Assembly (NCBI GenBank): GCA_900757615.1
Contig: CAAEON010000042.1
Span: forward strand, 1 to 49,978
Source of the DNA: an uncultured Collinsella sp.
GTDB taxonomy: Bacteria > Actinomycetota > Coriobacteriia > Coriobacteriales > Coriobacteriaceae
Reading direction: 5' to 3'
DNA length: 49,978 bases
Shown here: piece by piece, positions 27,257 through 36,400 of the stretch
Layout of the letters: every line of letters begins with the position of its first letter
How positions within the stretch are numbered: the first letter of the stretch is position 1
Position numbers and translations under genes: made by a program
Notes under the pieces: generated by a model
What the model was told of the DNA's origin: nothing
Database searches by the model: none
Seen by the model: the letters and a program-made list of their open reading frames with translations, nothing else

Positions 27257-27838
27257 TTGGCGCGCGTAAAACAAATAATCGGATGGACCGCGATCATTCT
27301 GTTCGCTGCAACGCTGGCGGGCATCTGGGTGCTGACGGAGCAAAATGCGGTGGAGACGTCGTTGCTGAGCGAGTCCACCGCGCGCGTGGTGGAGGGTCAG
27401 GCTACGGGCGTTCAGGCTGCCGATGCCACGGGTGAAGCTCAGACCGAGAACGGGATGACCGGGGGCATCGATTCGGCTGCCTCGAATGTCCGGTCTGGCC
27501 GACTTGCTTCCATTCGCATGTGGGTGGGCACGAACGTCCGTCGCGTTGCCCATACCGTAGAGTTTTTCTTCGTCGGATTGTTCGCCTCGGTGGCCGTGGT
27601 TTGCTTTTCCAGGCGTCCGTGGAGCGTTTGCTCCCGTTGCGTGCCCGTGTTGCTCTTTTGCGCCGTCTGCTCCGTTGGCGATCAGGTACATAAGATCTTT
27701 GTTCCCGGCAGGCATTTCGACGTTATCGATTTAGGATTCGATGCTGCGGGCTATGTCACCGCGATGCTGTTGGTATTGCTGGCAGCGGCGTTGGTGCGCC
27801 ATGCGACTCGGCCGATCGGCGCCCATGCGAGGCGCTAG
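27257..27838 (+). CDS. VanZ-like membrane protein
   Basis: This 193-residue protein has an N-terminal helix (about 7-27), a disordered extracytoplasmic stretch of about 60 residues, and three helices. The VanZ signature is visible as RRVAHTVEFFFVGLF near residue 97, SVGDQVHKIFVPGRHFDVID near residue 140, and GYVTAM. VanZ proteins can raise teicoplanin or antimicrobial resistance, but many have no known function. TTG at 27257 is chosen because AAGGAGGT ends 7 nt before it; the upstream frame has no such signal. Confidence 0.75.
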   Translation: MARVKQIIGWTAIILFAATLAGIWVLTEQNAVETSLLSESTARVVEGQATGVQAADATGEAQTENGMTGGIDSAASNVRSGRLASIRMWVGTNVRRVAHTVEFFFVGLFASVAVVCFSRRPWSVCSRCVPVLLFCAVCSVGDQVHKIFVPGRHFDVIDLGFDAAGYVTAMLLVLLAAALVRHATRPIGAHARR

Positions 27839-27881
27839 CCTTAAGACGAGGCATCGCGACTGCCTATGCTTCGACATTGAC

Positions 27882-27887
27882 TATAAT
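27882..27887 (+). promoter_or_regulatory. Consensus -10 hexamer upstream of the ArsC/Spx-like gene
   Basis: TATAAT is a perfect -10, with no good -35 at 17 bp (ACTGCC). It would give a leader of about 67 nt to the gene at 27961. Confidence 0.4.
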
Positions 27888-27960
27888 AACGGCTGCAATC
27901 GCGAGTGGCCGTCGATGCGCAGTTTTCCAGACACCTGTTTTCTCTAAGAAAGGAAATCCC

Positions 27961-28320
27961 ATGGCGGTATTGTTTGTTGAATATCCCAAGTGCTCGACCT
28001 GTAAGAAGGCCAAGGCATGGCTGGACGAACACGGGGTAGAGTATATCGACCGCGATATCGTTTTGGACAATCCCACGGCTGATGAGCTAGCGACCTGGAT
28101 TGCTCGTTCGGGGCTGCCGGTGCGGCGCTTCTTTAATTCGTCGGGCATGAAATATCGAGAGCTGGGCCTGAAGGCGCGTCTGGATGCGGGTATGACGGAC
28201 CAGGAATGCTGCGAGCTGTTGGCGACTGACGGCATGCTGGTTAAGCGCCCGCTGCTGGTGGGCGACAACTTTGCGATTCCCGGCTTTAGGGAATCGGCTT
28301 GGGCCGAGGCGTTGCTGTAG
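27961..28320 (+). CDS. ArsC/Spx/YffB-family thioredoxin-fold protein
   Basis: This 119-residue protein has a CSTC redox motif at about 12-15 (YPKCSTCKKAKAWL) and the family pattern RFFNSSGMKYRELGLK and RPLLVGD. It is most like the YffB/Spx/MgsR side of the family rather than a dedicated arsenate reductase; no ars genes are nearby. It could reduce a disulfide or bind RNA polymerase. AAAGGAAA precedes the ATG. Confidence 0.85.
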   Translation: MAVLFVEYPKCSTCKKAKAWLDEHGVEYIDRDIVLDNPTADELATWIARSGLPVRRFFNSSGMKYRELGLKARLDAGMTDQECCELLATDGMLVKRPLLVGDNFAIPGFRESAWAEALL

Positions 28321-28392
28321 CGGCTCCGGAAAGTGCGACCCGTTTTGAGTGATCGGGGTAGGACGTGTTTTCCATCGGCGGGCTCGCTCGGC

Positions 28393-28803
28393 TCAATCCT
28401 CGAGCTGTGCCCATTCGTGTGGATCGTAGACCTTTACGTGCTTGTTGGGCTTGCCGCTCCAGTACTCCTCGTCCATAAAGGGCAGATATGCCTGAACGCC
28501 AGGGCAGATAAAAGGAATCCGCTGCCGTTGCAGTCGCTCGCGTTGGCGCTGCTCCAGGTGCGCCTCGGATATGACGGTCGGCATACCGGACAGCTCGACG
28601 AGGCTTGCCTGGATTCGCTTAAGGTCGGGGAGTCCCGCGTGCCATGACATCCGCATGATCAAAAAGGATGCACGGCGGTATTTTGCCTGCATCACCGTGA
28701 TGGCGGGGCGCAGAGTGGGATGGATTTTGTCCCGTTCGGGCCAAAGGTCAGCAGTGATCTCGAGGCCCAGGGTCTCCCATAGGTAATCAAGCTCTTCGTC
28801 CAT
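28393..28803 (-). CDS. Unrecognised 136-residue protein, possibly truncated
   Basis: The frame starts MDEELDYLWETLGLEI and ends soon after a segment PFICPGVQAYLPFMDE. A similar (I/V)P-F-(I/V)-x-P-x-x-Q-x-(Y/F)-(I/L)-PF pattern occurs, as I recall, near the middle of longer winged-helix or MarR-like hypothetical proteins of Gram-positive bacteria; here only about 30 residues follow it. A C-terminal truncation is therefore plausible but not proven. It is one of only four genes in the window ending in TGA. No partner or operon is evident. Confidence 0.5.
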   Translation of the reverse strand: MDEELDYLWETLGLEITADLWPERDKIHPTLRPAITVMQAKYRRASFLIMRMSWHAGLPDLKRIQASLVELSGMPTVISEAHLEQRQRERLQRQRIPFICPGVQAYLPFMDEEYWSGKPNKHVKVYDPHEWAQLED

Positions 28804-28996
28804 GGCGCCTCGATATCTACGTGATCATTGATACTTCGATTGTGTTGCCTGGTGCTATCGTTTTCGCGGTAGAATCTGCCAACGGTTGACGGCTACCGCT
28901 CGCGGCGTTTTGCCCTTCGTGTGCAGCGGTCGACTTCACAGGTCCTTCACGTGTTGACCGTATTTGACTGAATTTCAAAAAAGTCAAAATTGGGGC

Positions 28997-29025
28997 TTGC
29001 GTCATGGCCGGACTTCCCGTATATT
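28997..29025 (+). promoter_or_regulatory. Promoter of the tRNA pair
   Basis: TTGCGT (28997-29002) and TATATT (29020-29025) are 17 bp apart, 45 bp before tRNA-Gln. The 266 bp between 28804 and the tRNA otherwise show no gene. Confidence 0.6.
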
Positions 29026-29069
29026 TCTTTCTTGCGCAAAGGCACAGCCGAGCGCAGCGATGCAGTCAT

Positions 29070-29143
29070 TGGGATGTCGTCTAATGGCAGGACAGCGGAT
29101 TCTGGTTCCGTCAATGGGGGTTCGACTCCCTCCATCCCAGCCA
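29070..29143 (+). tRNA. tRNA-Gln (CTG)
   Basis: Acceptor TGGGATG pairs fully with CATCCCA; the D arm is GTCT/GGAC, the anticodon stem GCGGA/TCCGT with loop TTCTGGT (anticodon CTG), and the T arm GGGGG-TTCGACT-CCCTC. The discriminator is G and CCA is encoded. The U1-A72 pair is typical of tRNA-Gln. Confidence 0.95.
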
Positions 29144-29160
29144 TTGCATTTGCTACATAT

Positions 29161-29237
29161 GGCCCGTTCGTCTAGCGGTTTAGGACGCCGCCCTCTCAAG
29201 GCGGAGATCACCAGTTCGAATCTGGTACGGGCTACCA
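29161..29237 (+). tRNA. tRNA-Glu (CTC)
   Basis: Acceptor GGCCCGT pairs with ACGGGCT (one G-T pair). The anticodon stem CCGCC/GGCGG carries loop CTCTCAA with anticodon CTC, the T arm is CCAGT/..CTGG, and CCA is encoded. It follows tRNA-Gln by 17 bp and is probably cotranscribed with it. Confidence 0.94.
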
Positions 29238-29245
29238 AAATTGAA

Positions 29246-29275
29246 CGCCCGGGCCTCGTAAGAGACCCGGGTTTT
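29246..29275 (+). terminator. Terminator of the tRNA operon
   Basis: CCCGGGCCTC pairs with GAGACCCGGG around GTAA, followed by TTTT. Confidence 0.8.
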
Positions 29276-29334
29276 GTGTATTGACCGATATTTAAGGCGC
29301 GCGTTGAGCCTGCCGCCCGGACCGAGGAGTTGTC

Positions 29335-30252
29335 ATGGACCTGCCTATCAGCTTGGAAGACATCACGTATGCCGAGAACTATCTGGCGCAGGGCGACCTG
29401 GCTACGGCGACGCCGCTGCTTGAGCGTCTGGTGGAGCTCGCCGAGGAGTATATCGACGCTGAATGCAAGACGGAGGAGAAGCGCCAGTACTTTAGCTTCG
29501 ACAGCAAGTTTGAGCGCCTGGCCTATCGCCGCGTGGAGAAGGATCCGCGCGAGCTCGTGCAGGTCGAGGTGCCGTTTGACCGCCTGTACTCTGATATGGC
29601 GTTTGCCTACATTCGCCAGCAGGATTATGTGAGTGCTCGCAATGCCCTGATGCAGGCCGTGCGTTGGGATCCCATGAACTGCAACTATCGCTTGGATTTG
29701 GCCGAGCTGTTCCGCGCTCTCGAGGACAAGCAGGAATGGGCATCGCTCTCGTTCTCGGTGCTGGAGCGTGCAAGCGACGGCAAGTGTGCCGCCCGCGCCT
29801 ACGCCAACTTGGGTCAGTACTTCTTGGAGCCCGAGACCGAGAATGTCTCGGCGGCCGTGGGTTGCGCGCGTCTGGCGCTGCGCTTGGCCCCTGGCGATTC
29901 GCATACGACGCGCCTGCTCAACAAGATTCATACCACCTATCCGGATGCCGCCGATGAGAGCGACGACCACGTGATGGGTGAGCTGGCCCTGCAAGGCGTG
30001 CCGACCTCGCCTTCGGCCGAGATTGCCATCTGCCTGATTATGTGCGCGACCGATGCTGCAAGTGACGGCGACAAGCAGGAGGCGACGCGCCTGACGGTAC
30101 GTGCTCGCGACTTGGTGGGCGAGGAGGCCTGCGCGGCGATTATCAAACTGGTGCGCGAGAGCGACGCCGAGCTCAACGCCGAGCGCAGGGCTAAGCGCGA
30201 AGCTACGGGCAAGGGTTCCGATGGCGCCAAGGAGGCCGGCGATGCCCAGTAA
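29335..30252 (+). CDS. Tetratricopeptide-repeat-like protein
   Basis: This 305-residue cytoplasmic protein has helical repeats of TPR type: AENYLAQGDLATATPLLERL near residue 14, DMAFAYIRQQDYVSARNALMQAVRWDP at about 90-116, and a further unit with ALRLAPGDSHTTRLL near residue 180. The C-terminus is charged and low-complexity. No catalytic motif is seen; a scaffolding role is expected but the partner is unknown. GAGGAG precedes the ATG. It overlaps smpB by 11 bases, which suggests coupled expression. Confidence 0.75.
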   Translation: MDLPISLEDITYAENYLAQGDLATATPLLERLVELAEEYIDAECKTEEKRQYFSFDSKFERLAYRRVEKDPRELVQVEVPFDRLYSDMAFAYIRQQDYVSARNALMQAVRWDPMNCNYRLDLAELFRALEDKQEWASLSFSVLERASDGKCAARAYANLGQYFLEPETENVSAAVGCARLALRLAPGDSHTTRLLNKIHTTYPDAADESDDHVMGELALQGVPTSPSAEIAICLIMCATDAASDGDKQEATRLTVRARDLVGEEACAAIIKLVRESDAELNAERRAKREATGKGSDGAKEAGDAQ

Positions 30253-30712
30253 GCGTGAACGCAAGCTCATTTCCAAGAATCGTTCGGCACATCACGAGTA
30301 CTTTATCGATGAGACGTTTGAGTGCGGTATTGAGCTGAGCGGCACCGAGGTCAAGTCGATTCGCGAGCGCGCGTGCCAGATTACCGATACCTTCGCGCTG
30401 ATCCGCGGCGGGGAGTGCTGGCTCGTCGGCCTGCATATCCACCCTTATAGCCATGGTGGCGTGTGGAATCGCGATCCCGACCGTCGGCGTCGTCTGCTGC
30501 TGCACCGTAAGGAGATCGACTTTCTTGACGGCAAACTTCGCAACCGTGGTTATGCGCTGGTTCCGTTGGAGCTCTACTTTAATACCGACGGCCGCGTAAA
30601 GCTGCTGCTGGGTCTGGGCCGCGGCAAGAAGCTCTACGACAAGCGCGAGGACATGGCCAAGCGTGATGTCCAACGCGAGATCGACCGCGCCCTCAAGGAA
30701 CGCAACCGCTAG
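30242..30712 (+). CDS. smpB: SsrA-binding protein SmpB
   Basis: This 156-residue protein binds tmRNA and helps rescue stalled ribosomes. Family features are ISKNRSAHHEYFIDETFECG, GIELSGTEVKSIR, ALIRGGECWLVG, HIHPYSHGG and the basic C-terminal tail (KKLYDKREDMAKRDVQREID). AAGGAGG lies 8 nt before the ATG inside the preceding TPR gene. No tmRNA gene was recognised in the window. The stop is followed by a palindromic repeat and a terminator. Confidence 0.96.
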   Translation: MPSKRERKLISKNRSAHHEYFIDETFECGIELSGTEVKSIRERACQITDTFALIRGGECWLVGLHIHPYSHGGVWNRDPDRRRRLLLHRKEIDFLDGKLRNRGYALVPLELYFNTDGRVKLLLGLGRGKKLYDKREDMAKRDVQREIDRALKERNR

Positions 30713-30724
30713 GCACTCTGTATA

Positions 30725-30791
30725 AGTTGCGGTGGAATACGGACTGTTTTGCCTGTTTGAGGGGCTATTCAGTCCCTATTTCACCGCAACT
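30725..30791. repeat. Palindromic intergenic element with 22-bp arms
   Basis: AGTTGCGGTGGAATACGGAC with TG (30725-30746) is reverse-complemented at 30770-30791 with 2 mismatches in 22, around a 23-nt centre. It resembles the P1 family in size and layout but not in sequence. It lies 12 bp after smpB. Confidence 0.75.
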
Positions 30792-30833
30792 GCGGGCGTC
30801 TCATCTTGCTTACTGTTCTGACACATATGTCTC

Positions 30834-30867
30834 AAAGGCGGCGTCCGTTATGGGCGTCGCCTTTTTT
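30834..30867 (+). terminator. Rho-independent terminator after smpB
   Basis: AAAGGCGGCGTCC pairs with GGGCGTCGCCTTT (with G-T pairs) around GTTAT, followed by TTTTG. Confidence 0.85.
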
Positions 30868-30918
30868 GTGGGTACATACATCCATGAGGTTCAATCCTGG
30901 GTTAGGGGAGTGATCGTT

Positions 30919-31422
30919 ATGGACAAAACTGCGTTCTTTACGATGCCGAGCGGCCTGTATGTGGTGAGCGCCGCGGCGGATGGGCTGCGTGCCGGCTGCG
31001 TTATCAACACAGCGGTGCAGGTGACATCCGCCCCGCCGCGCATCTCGATTGCCGTGAACAAGGAAAATGTCACGTCCGGCGTAATCGCATCGGCTAAGGC
31101 CTTTGCGTTGACCGTGATTGACCAGACCGCCGACATGCTCTATATCGGCAATTTTGGCTTCCGCACCAGCAGCGATTACGACAAGTTTGCCAAGTACGAG
31201 ACCCACGAGACCGCGCTGGGCATGCCCTATGTGCCCGAGCACGCGGCGGCGCTGTTTAGCTGCCGTCTGATTGATACCGTGGATGTGGGCACGCACCTGC
31301 TCTTTATCGGCGAGGTGGAGGATGCCGAGCGCTTGAGCGGCGAGGCCCCGCTGACCTATGACTACTATCACAAGGTCTTGAAGGGCAAGACGCCGCCCAA
31401 AGCTTCGTCGTATCAAGGCTAG
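30919..31422 (+). CDS. Flavin reductase-like FMN-binding protein
   Basis: This 167-residue flavoprotein of the flavin reductase/HpaC-like family binds FMN and typically reduces flavin or acts as an oxygen/NO-detoxifying partner. Family pattern: a start PSGLYVVSAA, the flavin-binding CVINTAVQVTSAPPRISIAVNKENVTSG, and a C-terminal DAERLSGEAPLTYDYYHKVLKGK. AGGGGAG precedes the ATG. The rubredoxin gene 90 bp downstream is the usual electron partner, and fusions of these two domains are common in anaerobes, so the pair likely works in oxidative stress defence. Confidence 0.85.
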   Translation: MDKTAFFTMPSGLYVVSAAADGLRAGCVINTAVQVTSAPPRISIAVNKENVTSGVIASAKAFALTVIDQTADMLYIGNFGFRTSSDYDKFAKYETHETALGMPYVPEHAAALFSCRLIDTVDVGTHLLFIGEVEDAERLSGEAPLTYDYYHKVLKGKTPPKASSYQG

Positions 31423-31439
31423 AAATGTTCTAAAAATAC

Positions 31440-31467
31440 TTGCATTATATTATTGAGAATCTATACT
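31440..31467 (+). promoter_or_regulatory. Promoter of the rubredoxin gene
   Basis: TTGCAT (31440-31445) and TATACT (31462-31467) with a 16-bp AT-rich spacer lie 45 bp before the rubredoxin start. The TTGAGAATCTATACTAATAA stretch is unusually AT-rich for this genome and could hold a regulator site. Confidence 0.55.
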
Positions 31468-31511
31468 AATAAACGAAGTACATCACCAGTCGCGTTCGAG
31501 AGGAGAACATT

Positions 31512-31655
31512 ATGGCTGAGGAGAAGAAGACGTATAAGTTTGTGTGCATCGTTTGCGGTTACGAGGTTGAGGTCGACACGCCCGAGCTGCCCGAGGACTA
31601 CGTGTGCCCGGTCTGCGGCGTCGGTCCCGATCAGTTTGAGCTCGTCGAGGAGTAG
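31512..31655 (+). CDS. Rubredoxin
   Basis: This 47-residue iron protein for single-electron transfer has the two CxxC knuckles CIVCG and CPVCG at about residues 12-15 and 32-35, the spacing of true rubredoxin. The aromatic before the second knuckle is Tyr (DYVCP) where most have Trp. The acidic tail ends FELVEE. AGGAG lies just upstream of the ATG. It is just downstream of the flavin reductase-like gene but has its own promoter, and ends at a terminator. Confidence 0.92.
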   Translation: MAEEKKTYKFVCIVCGYEVEVDTPELPEDYVCPVCGVGPDQFELVEE

Positions 31656-31695
31656 CTCGTAGACACACGACTTGCAGCAACACATAGCTCTGTCC

Positions 31696-31733
31696 AAGGG
31701 TCTCGGTCGGATATCCCGGCCGGGACCCTTTTG
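31696..31733 (+). terminator. Rho-independent terminator of rubredoxin
   Basis: AAGGGTCTCGGTCGG pairs with CCGGCCGGGACCCTT (G-T pairs allowed) around ATATC, followed by TTTTG. Confidence 0.88.
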
Positions 31734-31764
31734 ATTTATCTGACGGTTTAAAACGGCCTCACGT

Positions 31765-31778
31765 GTTACAGATTGAGA
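31765..31778. repeat. Partial P1 hairpin repeat (right arm only)
   Basis: GTTACAGATTGAGA is an exact P1 right arm. At the expected distance the left arm is absent and replaced by terminator sequence, so the copy is truncated or overwritten. Confidence 0.6.
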
Positions 31779-31808
31779 CGTTATATCTGGACAGTCACGC
31801 CATCCCAA

Positions 31809-33065
31809 TTACATCCCCGTTAGCAGCACGATGTCGAGAATCGTCACGATGACGCCGATCCCTACGAGCAGTGCGTTGAGCGGGCGCGAGTTGGCGTATT
31901 TGCCCATGACGCGGCGTGAACTGGTGAGCCGTATGAGCACAAAGACCGTGATCGGCAACTGAAGCGACAGCAGCGCCTGACTCCAGATGAGACCCTCAAA
32001 AGGATTCGGGACGACCAGGCACGCCGCCACTGCGCCGACGAAACAGGCCGCCACCCCGATCGAGGAATGTCGGTCGTGGATGTCGTATTCCTCGTCGAAC
32101 ATGCCCGCGGTGATGGTTCCCGCCGCCATGCCCGCTGTCACGCTGCTCGATATGCCTGCAAACAGCAGCGCCACCGCAAAGATGGTTGAGCTTGCCGGGC
32201 CCAGAATGGGGGAGAGCGTGGCCGCTGCGACGGCGAGGTCGTCTACGACAATGCCGTGCGCAAAGAAGGTCGTTGCGGCCAGGATGACCATGGCCGAGTT
32301 GATCGCCCAGCCCACGCCCATCGAAAAGAGCGTGTCGAAGAGCTCGTAGCGCAGACGTTCCTCGATAACCTGCTCGCCTTGGCCTTCGAAGTGCATGGAT
32401 TGGATGACCTCGGAGTGCAGGAAGAGGTTGTGGGGCATAACGACCGCGCCTAGGACACTTACGATAATCGCGGCCGAGCCGGTGGGCATACTGGGTGTGA
32501 TCCAGCTTGTGGTGGCTTGCGGCCAGTCGACCTTGACTAGTGCAAGCTCGGCCAAAAACGAGAGTCCTACCACGCCTACGAAGGCGATGATCCAGCGTTC
32601 GGCGCGCTTGTAGGAGCTCGTCATGAGCATCGCCATCGATACTGCCGCCACGATGACGCAGCCAGCGCGCACGGGCAGCCCAAAGAGCATTTGAAGCGCG
32701 ATCGCACCGCCCAGGACTTCGGCCATGGCGGTGGCGATCGTGGCTAGATATGCGCTGCCGAGTATCACACGCCCGACGAGGCGGGGCAGGTGGCGCGTCG
32801 TGGCCTCGGCAAGACACATGCCCGTGGCGATACCCAGGTGTGCCGCGTTGTGCTGCAACACGATGAGCATAATCGTGGACAGCGTGACGATCCACAGCAG
32901 CGCGTAGCCAAACTGCGAACCCGCGGCCATATTGGAGGCCCAGTTGCCCGGATCGATAAAGCCGACGGTCACGAGCAGCCCGGGGCCGATATGCCGCGCG
33001 ATGTCTAGACCTCCGTGACCGCCGGTGCGTCGGGAGCCAAAATGATGTTTGAGATGGTTGATCAT
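31809..33065 (-). CDS. mntH: Nramp-family divalent metal transporter
   Basis: This 418-residue membrane protein takes up Mn2+ (and related metals) with protons. The metal-binding DPGN (VGFIDPGNWASNM) is in the first helix and MPHNLFLHS in the sixth, as in all Nramp transporters; about 11 helices are predicted. The start at 33065 is chosen because AGGAG lies 6 nt upstream; ATG at 33101 lacks a good signal. A possible metal-regulator palindrome lies at 33114-33139. It is monocistronic. Confidence 0.92.
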   Translation of the reverse strand: MINHLKHHFGSRRTGGHGGLDIARHIGPGLLVTVGFIDPGNWASNMAAGSQFGYALLWIVTLSTIMLIVLQHNAAHLGIATGMCLAEATTRHLPRLVGRVILGSAYLATIATAMAEVLGGAIALQMLFGLPVRAGCVIVAAVSMAMLMTSSYKRAERWIIAFVGVVGLSFLAELALVKVDWPQATTSWITPSMPTGSAAIIVSVLGAVVMPHNLFLHSEVIQSMHFEGQGEQVIEERLRYELFDTLFSMGVGWAINSAMVILAATTFFAHGIVVDDLAVAAATLSPILGPASSTIFAVALLFAGISSSVTAGMAAGTITAGMFDEEYDIHDRHSSIGVAACFVGAVAACLVVPNPFEGLIWSQALLSLQLPITVFVLIRLTSSRRVMGKYANSRPLNALLVGIGVIVTILDIVLLTGM

Positions 33066-33113
33066 GCTGCGCTCCTGCGTGCTGTTTGTTTGGCTCCGCA
33101 AAGGATACCCGTT

Positions 33114-33139
33114 TTAGGCTCGAAGTTAACCAAGACTAA
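33114..33139 (-). promoter_or_regulatory. Possible MntR/DtxR-type operator upstream of mntH
   Basis: The stretch has TTAG..CT..G and C..AG..CTAA at its two ends, an imperfect palindrome similar to the TTAGG..CCTAA half sites of DtxR-family regulators. It sits about 50 bp before the mntH start. The match is partial and the call is tentative. Confidence 0.3.
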
Positions 33140-33187
33140 CGAAATTGCTGTATTTGAATAGGATGATGAAGGGGAGCTGCCGAAATG

Positions 33188-33242
33188 TCTCGATCTGTAA
33201 CAACTAGGGATGGAAATTGGGCTCTCCTGTTACAGATTGAGA
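33188..33242. repeat. P1 hairpin repeat (single copy)
   Basis: TCTCGATCTGTAAC, 27 nt, GTTACAGATTGAGA. The fifth arm pair is G-T here. The 16 bp before it (GAGCTGCCGAAA) resemble the linker before the fourth tandem copy near 42204. It lies in the divergent region between mntH and gltB; the 326 bp between those genes otherwise contain the possible operator and the gltB leader. Confidence 0.85.
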
Positions 33243-33375
33243 TGTTTGAAGCGGTGAGCTTACAGGCCGAACCTGGGGTCCTTGCTGTCGCCCTTGAGCT
33301 CGGCGGTGTCCACTCGTAGGGCGTGCGTTACGCGATTGTTTCGAAACGGGTGGGAAACACAATGGGCCGGCGATG

Positions 33376-33418
33376 CCCCTAGTATGCCTAGTCAACTGAC
33401 TGTCTAAACACCTAGGGG
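33376..33418 (+). promoter_or_regulatory. Possible Shine-Dalgarno-sequestering stem in the gltB leader
   Basis: CCCCTAG (33376-33382) can pair with CTAGGGG (33412-33418), which forms part of the gltB ribosome binding site AGGGGAGG. The loop of 29 nt contains a further CCTAG that could compete. No known glutamine or amino-acid riboswitch is recognised. Confidence 0.3.
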
Positions 33419-33427
33419 AGGATCGCG

Positions 33428-36400
33428 ATGCAGGCAGATTCCGCTCAGCAGCAGGGCCTTTATCGCCCCGAATTCGACCACGATGCATGTGGCATCGGCG
33501 CGCTTGCCGATATCAACGGCGAGCGCCATCACCAGATCCTGGACGACGCACTGTCCATTCTGGTCAACTTGGAGCACCGCGGCGGCACGGGACTCGAGAA
33601 GAATACCGGCGACGGCGCTGGCATCCTGTTCCAGGTTCCGCATCACTTTTTCCGTAAAGAGGCTCAAAAGTGCGGCCAGATTCTGCCGGCAGAGGGCGAC
33701 TATGGCGTGGCCATGCTGTTCTTCCCGCAGGACGACAAGGGCGTAGAGGATGCCCGCCGCGTGTTTGAGGAGGGCTGCGCCGAGGCCGGCGTGCCGCTGC
33801 TCTTTTGGCGCGAGGTGCCGGTCGACCCGCACGACCTGGGCGAGACGGCCCGCGCCTGTATGCCCACTATCCTGCAGGCCTTCCTGGGCCGTCCGGACGA
33901 CACGCCGGCGGGCGACGCCTTCGAGCGCCGTCTGTACGTGTGCCGCCGCACCATCGAAAAGAAGGCCGACGCCGAGTTTGCCCTGCGCGATAAGATCTTC
34001 TATGTGTGCTCCATGAGCTCGCGCACTATCGTGTACAAGGGCATGCTCGTCGCCACGCAGATGCGCCGCTTCTTCATCGACCTCAACGACGCCGCCGTCA
34101 AGACGGCCGTGGCGCTCGTACACTCGCGCTACTCCACCAACACCACGCCCAGCTGGGAGCGTGCGCACCCCAACCGTTTTATCATCCACAACGGCGAGAT
34201 CAACACCCTCAAGGGCAACGTCAACTGGATTCGCGCCCGCGAGCCCAACCTGTACAGCCCCGTGCTGCAGCATGATCTTGAGCGTGTGATGCCCATCATC
34301 AACCGCGAGGGTTCCGACTCCGCGATTCTGGACAACGTGCTCGAGTTCTTGGTCATGAACGGCCGTCCGCTCACGCGTGCCGCGTCCATGCTGCTGCCCG
34401 AGCCGTGGGACCACAACGACAATCTGAGCGAGGAACGCCGCGCTTACGACGCCTACCAGTCCATGCTTATGGAGCCGTGGGACGGCCCTGCGGCCATCGC
34501 CTTTACCGACGGTCGCACGCTGGGTGCCGCCCTCGACCGTAACGGCCTGCGTCCGGCTCGCTACTACGTGACGCGCGACGGTCGCTTTATGCTGGCAAGC
34601 GAGGTGGGCACCATCGAGGTGAGCCCCGAGAACATCCTGACGAGCGGCTGTCTGGGGCCGGGCCAGATGCTCGAGGTCGACTTTGCCCGCGGGCGCGTCA
34701 TCTACAACGATGAGTTGCGCGCCCGCTATGCCAAGGAAAAGCCCTACCGTGATTGGATTGCCGAGGAGACGCTGACCGTCGACGCGCTCGATAGGCCCGC
34801 CGCGGCAATGCCCGCCGAGGACGCCGAGGTGCCTGCCACCGTGCGTATGGCCAAGCTCGGCTACCACTGGGATGACGTCGACGAGGTCGTGCGTCCCATG
34901 GCCCAGCAGGGCAAGGCGCCGCTCGCCTCGATGGGCATTGATGCGCCGCTGGCCTGCCTGTCCAAAAAGACACGCTCCTTCTACGACTACTTCTACCAGC
35001 TATTCGCCCAGGTCACGAACCCGCCCATCGACGCCCTGCGCGAGCATATGGTCACCTCGACCACGCTCTACCTGGGCAACCACGGCAACCTGCTCGAGGA
35101 CTCCCGTACGGCCTGCCAGCTGGTTCGCTTGGAGCGTCCGCTGCTGAGCGAGGAGGAGTTCGACCGCATCTGCGCCATCGACCGCGTGGGCTTTAAGACC
35201 CGCCGTTTCCGTGCCGTCTACCGCCGCGATGCCGGCGAGGGCGCGCTGCAGGCTGCGCTCAAGCAGCTTGCAGAGGACGTTGAGGCTGCGGTCCGCGAGG
35301 GCGTGAACATCGTGGTGTTGAGCGATCGCGCCGCCACGGGCGAGGTGCCCGTGCCGTCGCTGCTCGCCGTGGGCTGCGTGCACAACCACCTGATCCGCGC
35401 CGGCGTGCGTACCTTTGCCGACATCGTGGTGGAGTGCGGCGACGCCGTGTCCCCGCATGACTTTGCGGCACTGGTGGGCTACTCCGCGAGCGGCATCTAT
35501 CCGTACAACGCGCATGCGTGCATCCGTGATCTGGCGGCACGCGGCGACCTGGACGTGACGGCCGAGCAGGGCATCGCTAACTACAACAAGGCTGCGACCG
35601 CCGGCATCGTCTCCATCATGTCCAAGATGGGCATCTCCACGGTGCAGAGCTACCATTCGGCGCAGATCTTTGAGGCCGTGGGCTTTACGCCGGAGTTCGT
35701 CAACGCATACTTCGCCGGCACGGTGAGCCGTGTGGGCGGTATGGGTGTCGAGAACGTTGAGCGCGAGCAAAACGAGCGCTACGACGCCGCGCTCGCTATC
35801 CTTAAGAGCCCGGCTCCCGATCAGCTGCCCACGCTGGGTCTGACCAAGTGGCGCCCGCTCGGCGGCGAGGATCACCTCATCGATCCGCAGACTGTCTACT
35901 TGCTGCAGGCCGCCTGCCGTGAGGACAGCTACGACACCTTTAAGGAGTACAGCGCCCGCCTGCACCGCACCGGCCGTGCCGTGCGCCTGCGCGACTTGCT
36001 CGACTTTGATGCCAGCAGCCGCACTCCGGTGGCGCTCGACGAGGTCGAGCCCGCGCTCAACATCGTCCGCCGCTTTAACACCGGCGCCATGTCGTATGGC
36101 TCCATCAGCAAAGAGGCACACGAGTGCATGGCCATCGCCATGAATCGCCTGCACGGCCGTTCCAACTCCGGCGAGGGCGGTGAGGATCCGCGTCGCGAGA
36201 CTCCGCTGGCCAACGGTGACTCCAAGAACTCCGCCATCAAGCAGGTAGCAAGCGCGCGCTTTGGCGTGACGAGCCGCTACCTGTGCAGCGCCTTCGAGAT
36301 TCAGATCAAGATGGCCCAGGGCGCCAAGCCCGGCGAGGGTGGCCACCTCCCCGGCAAGAAGGTCTACCCCTGGATCGCCGAGGTCCGTCAGTCCACGCCC

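Noticed and set aside
30713..30918. tmRNA (ssrA) next to smpB
   Set aside because: The region holds a 67-bp palindrome and a terminator. No tRNA-like acceptor or tag reading frame was found.
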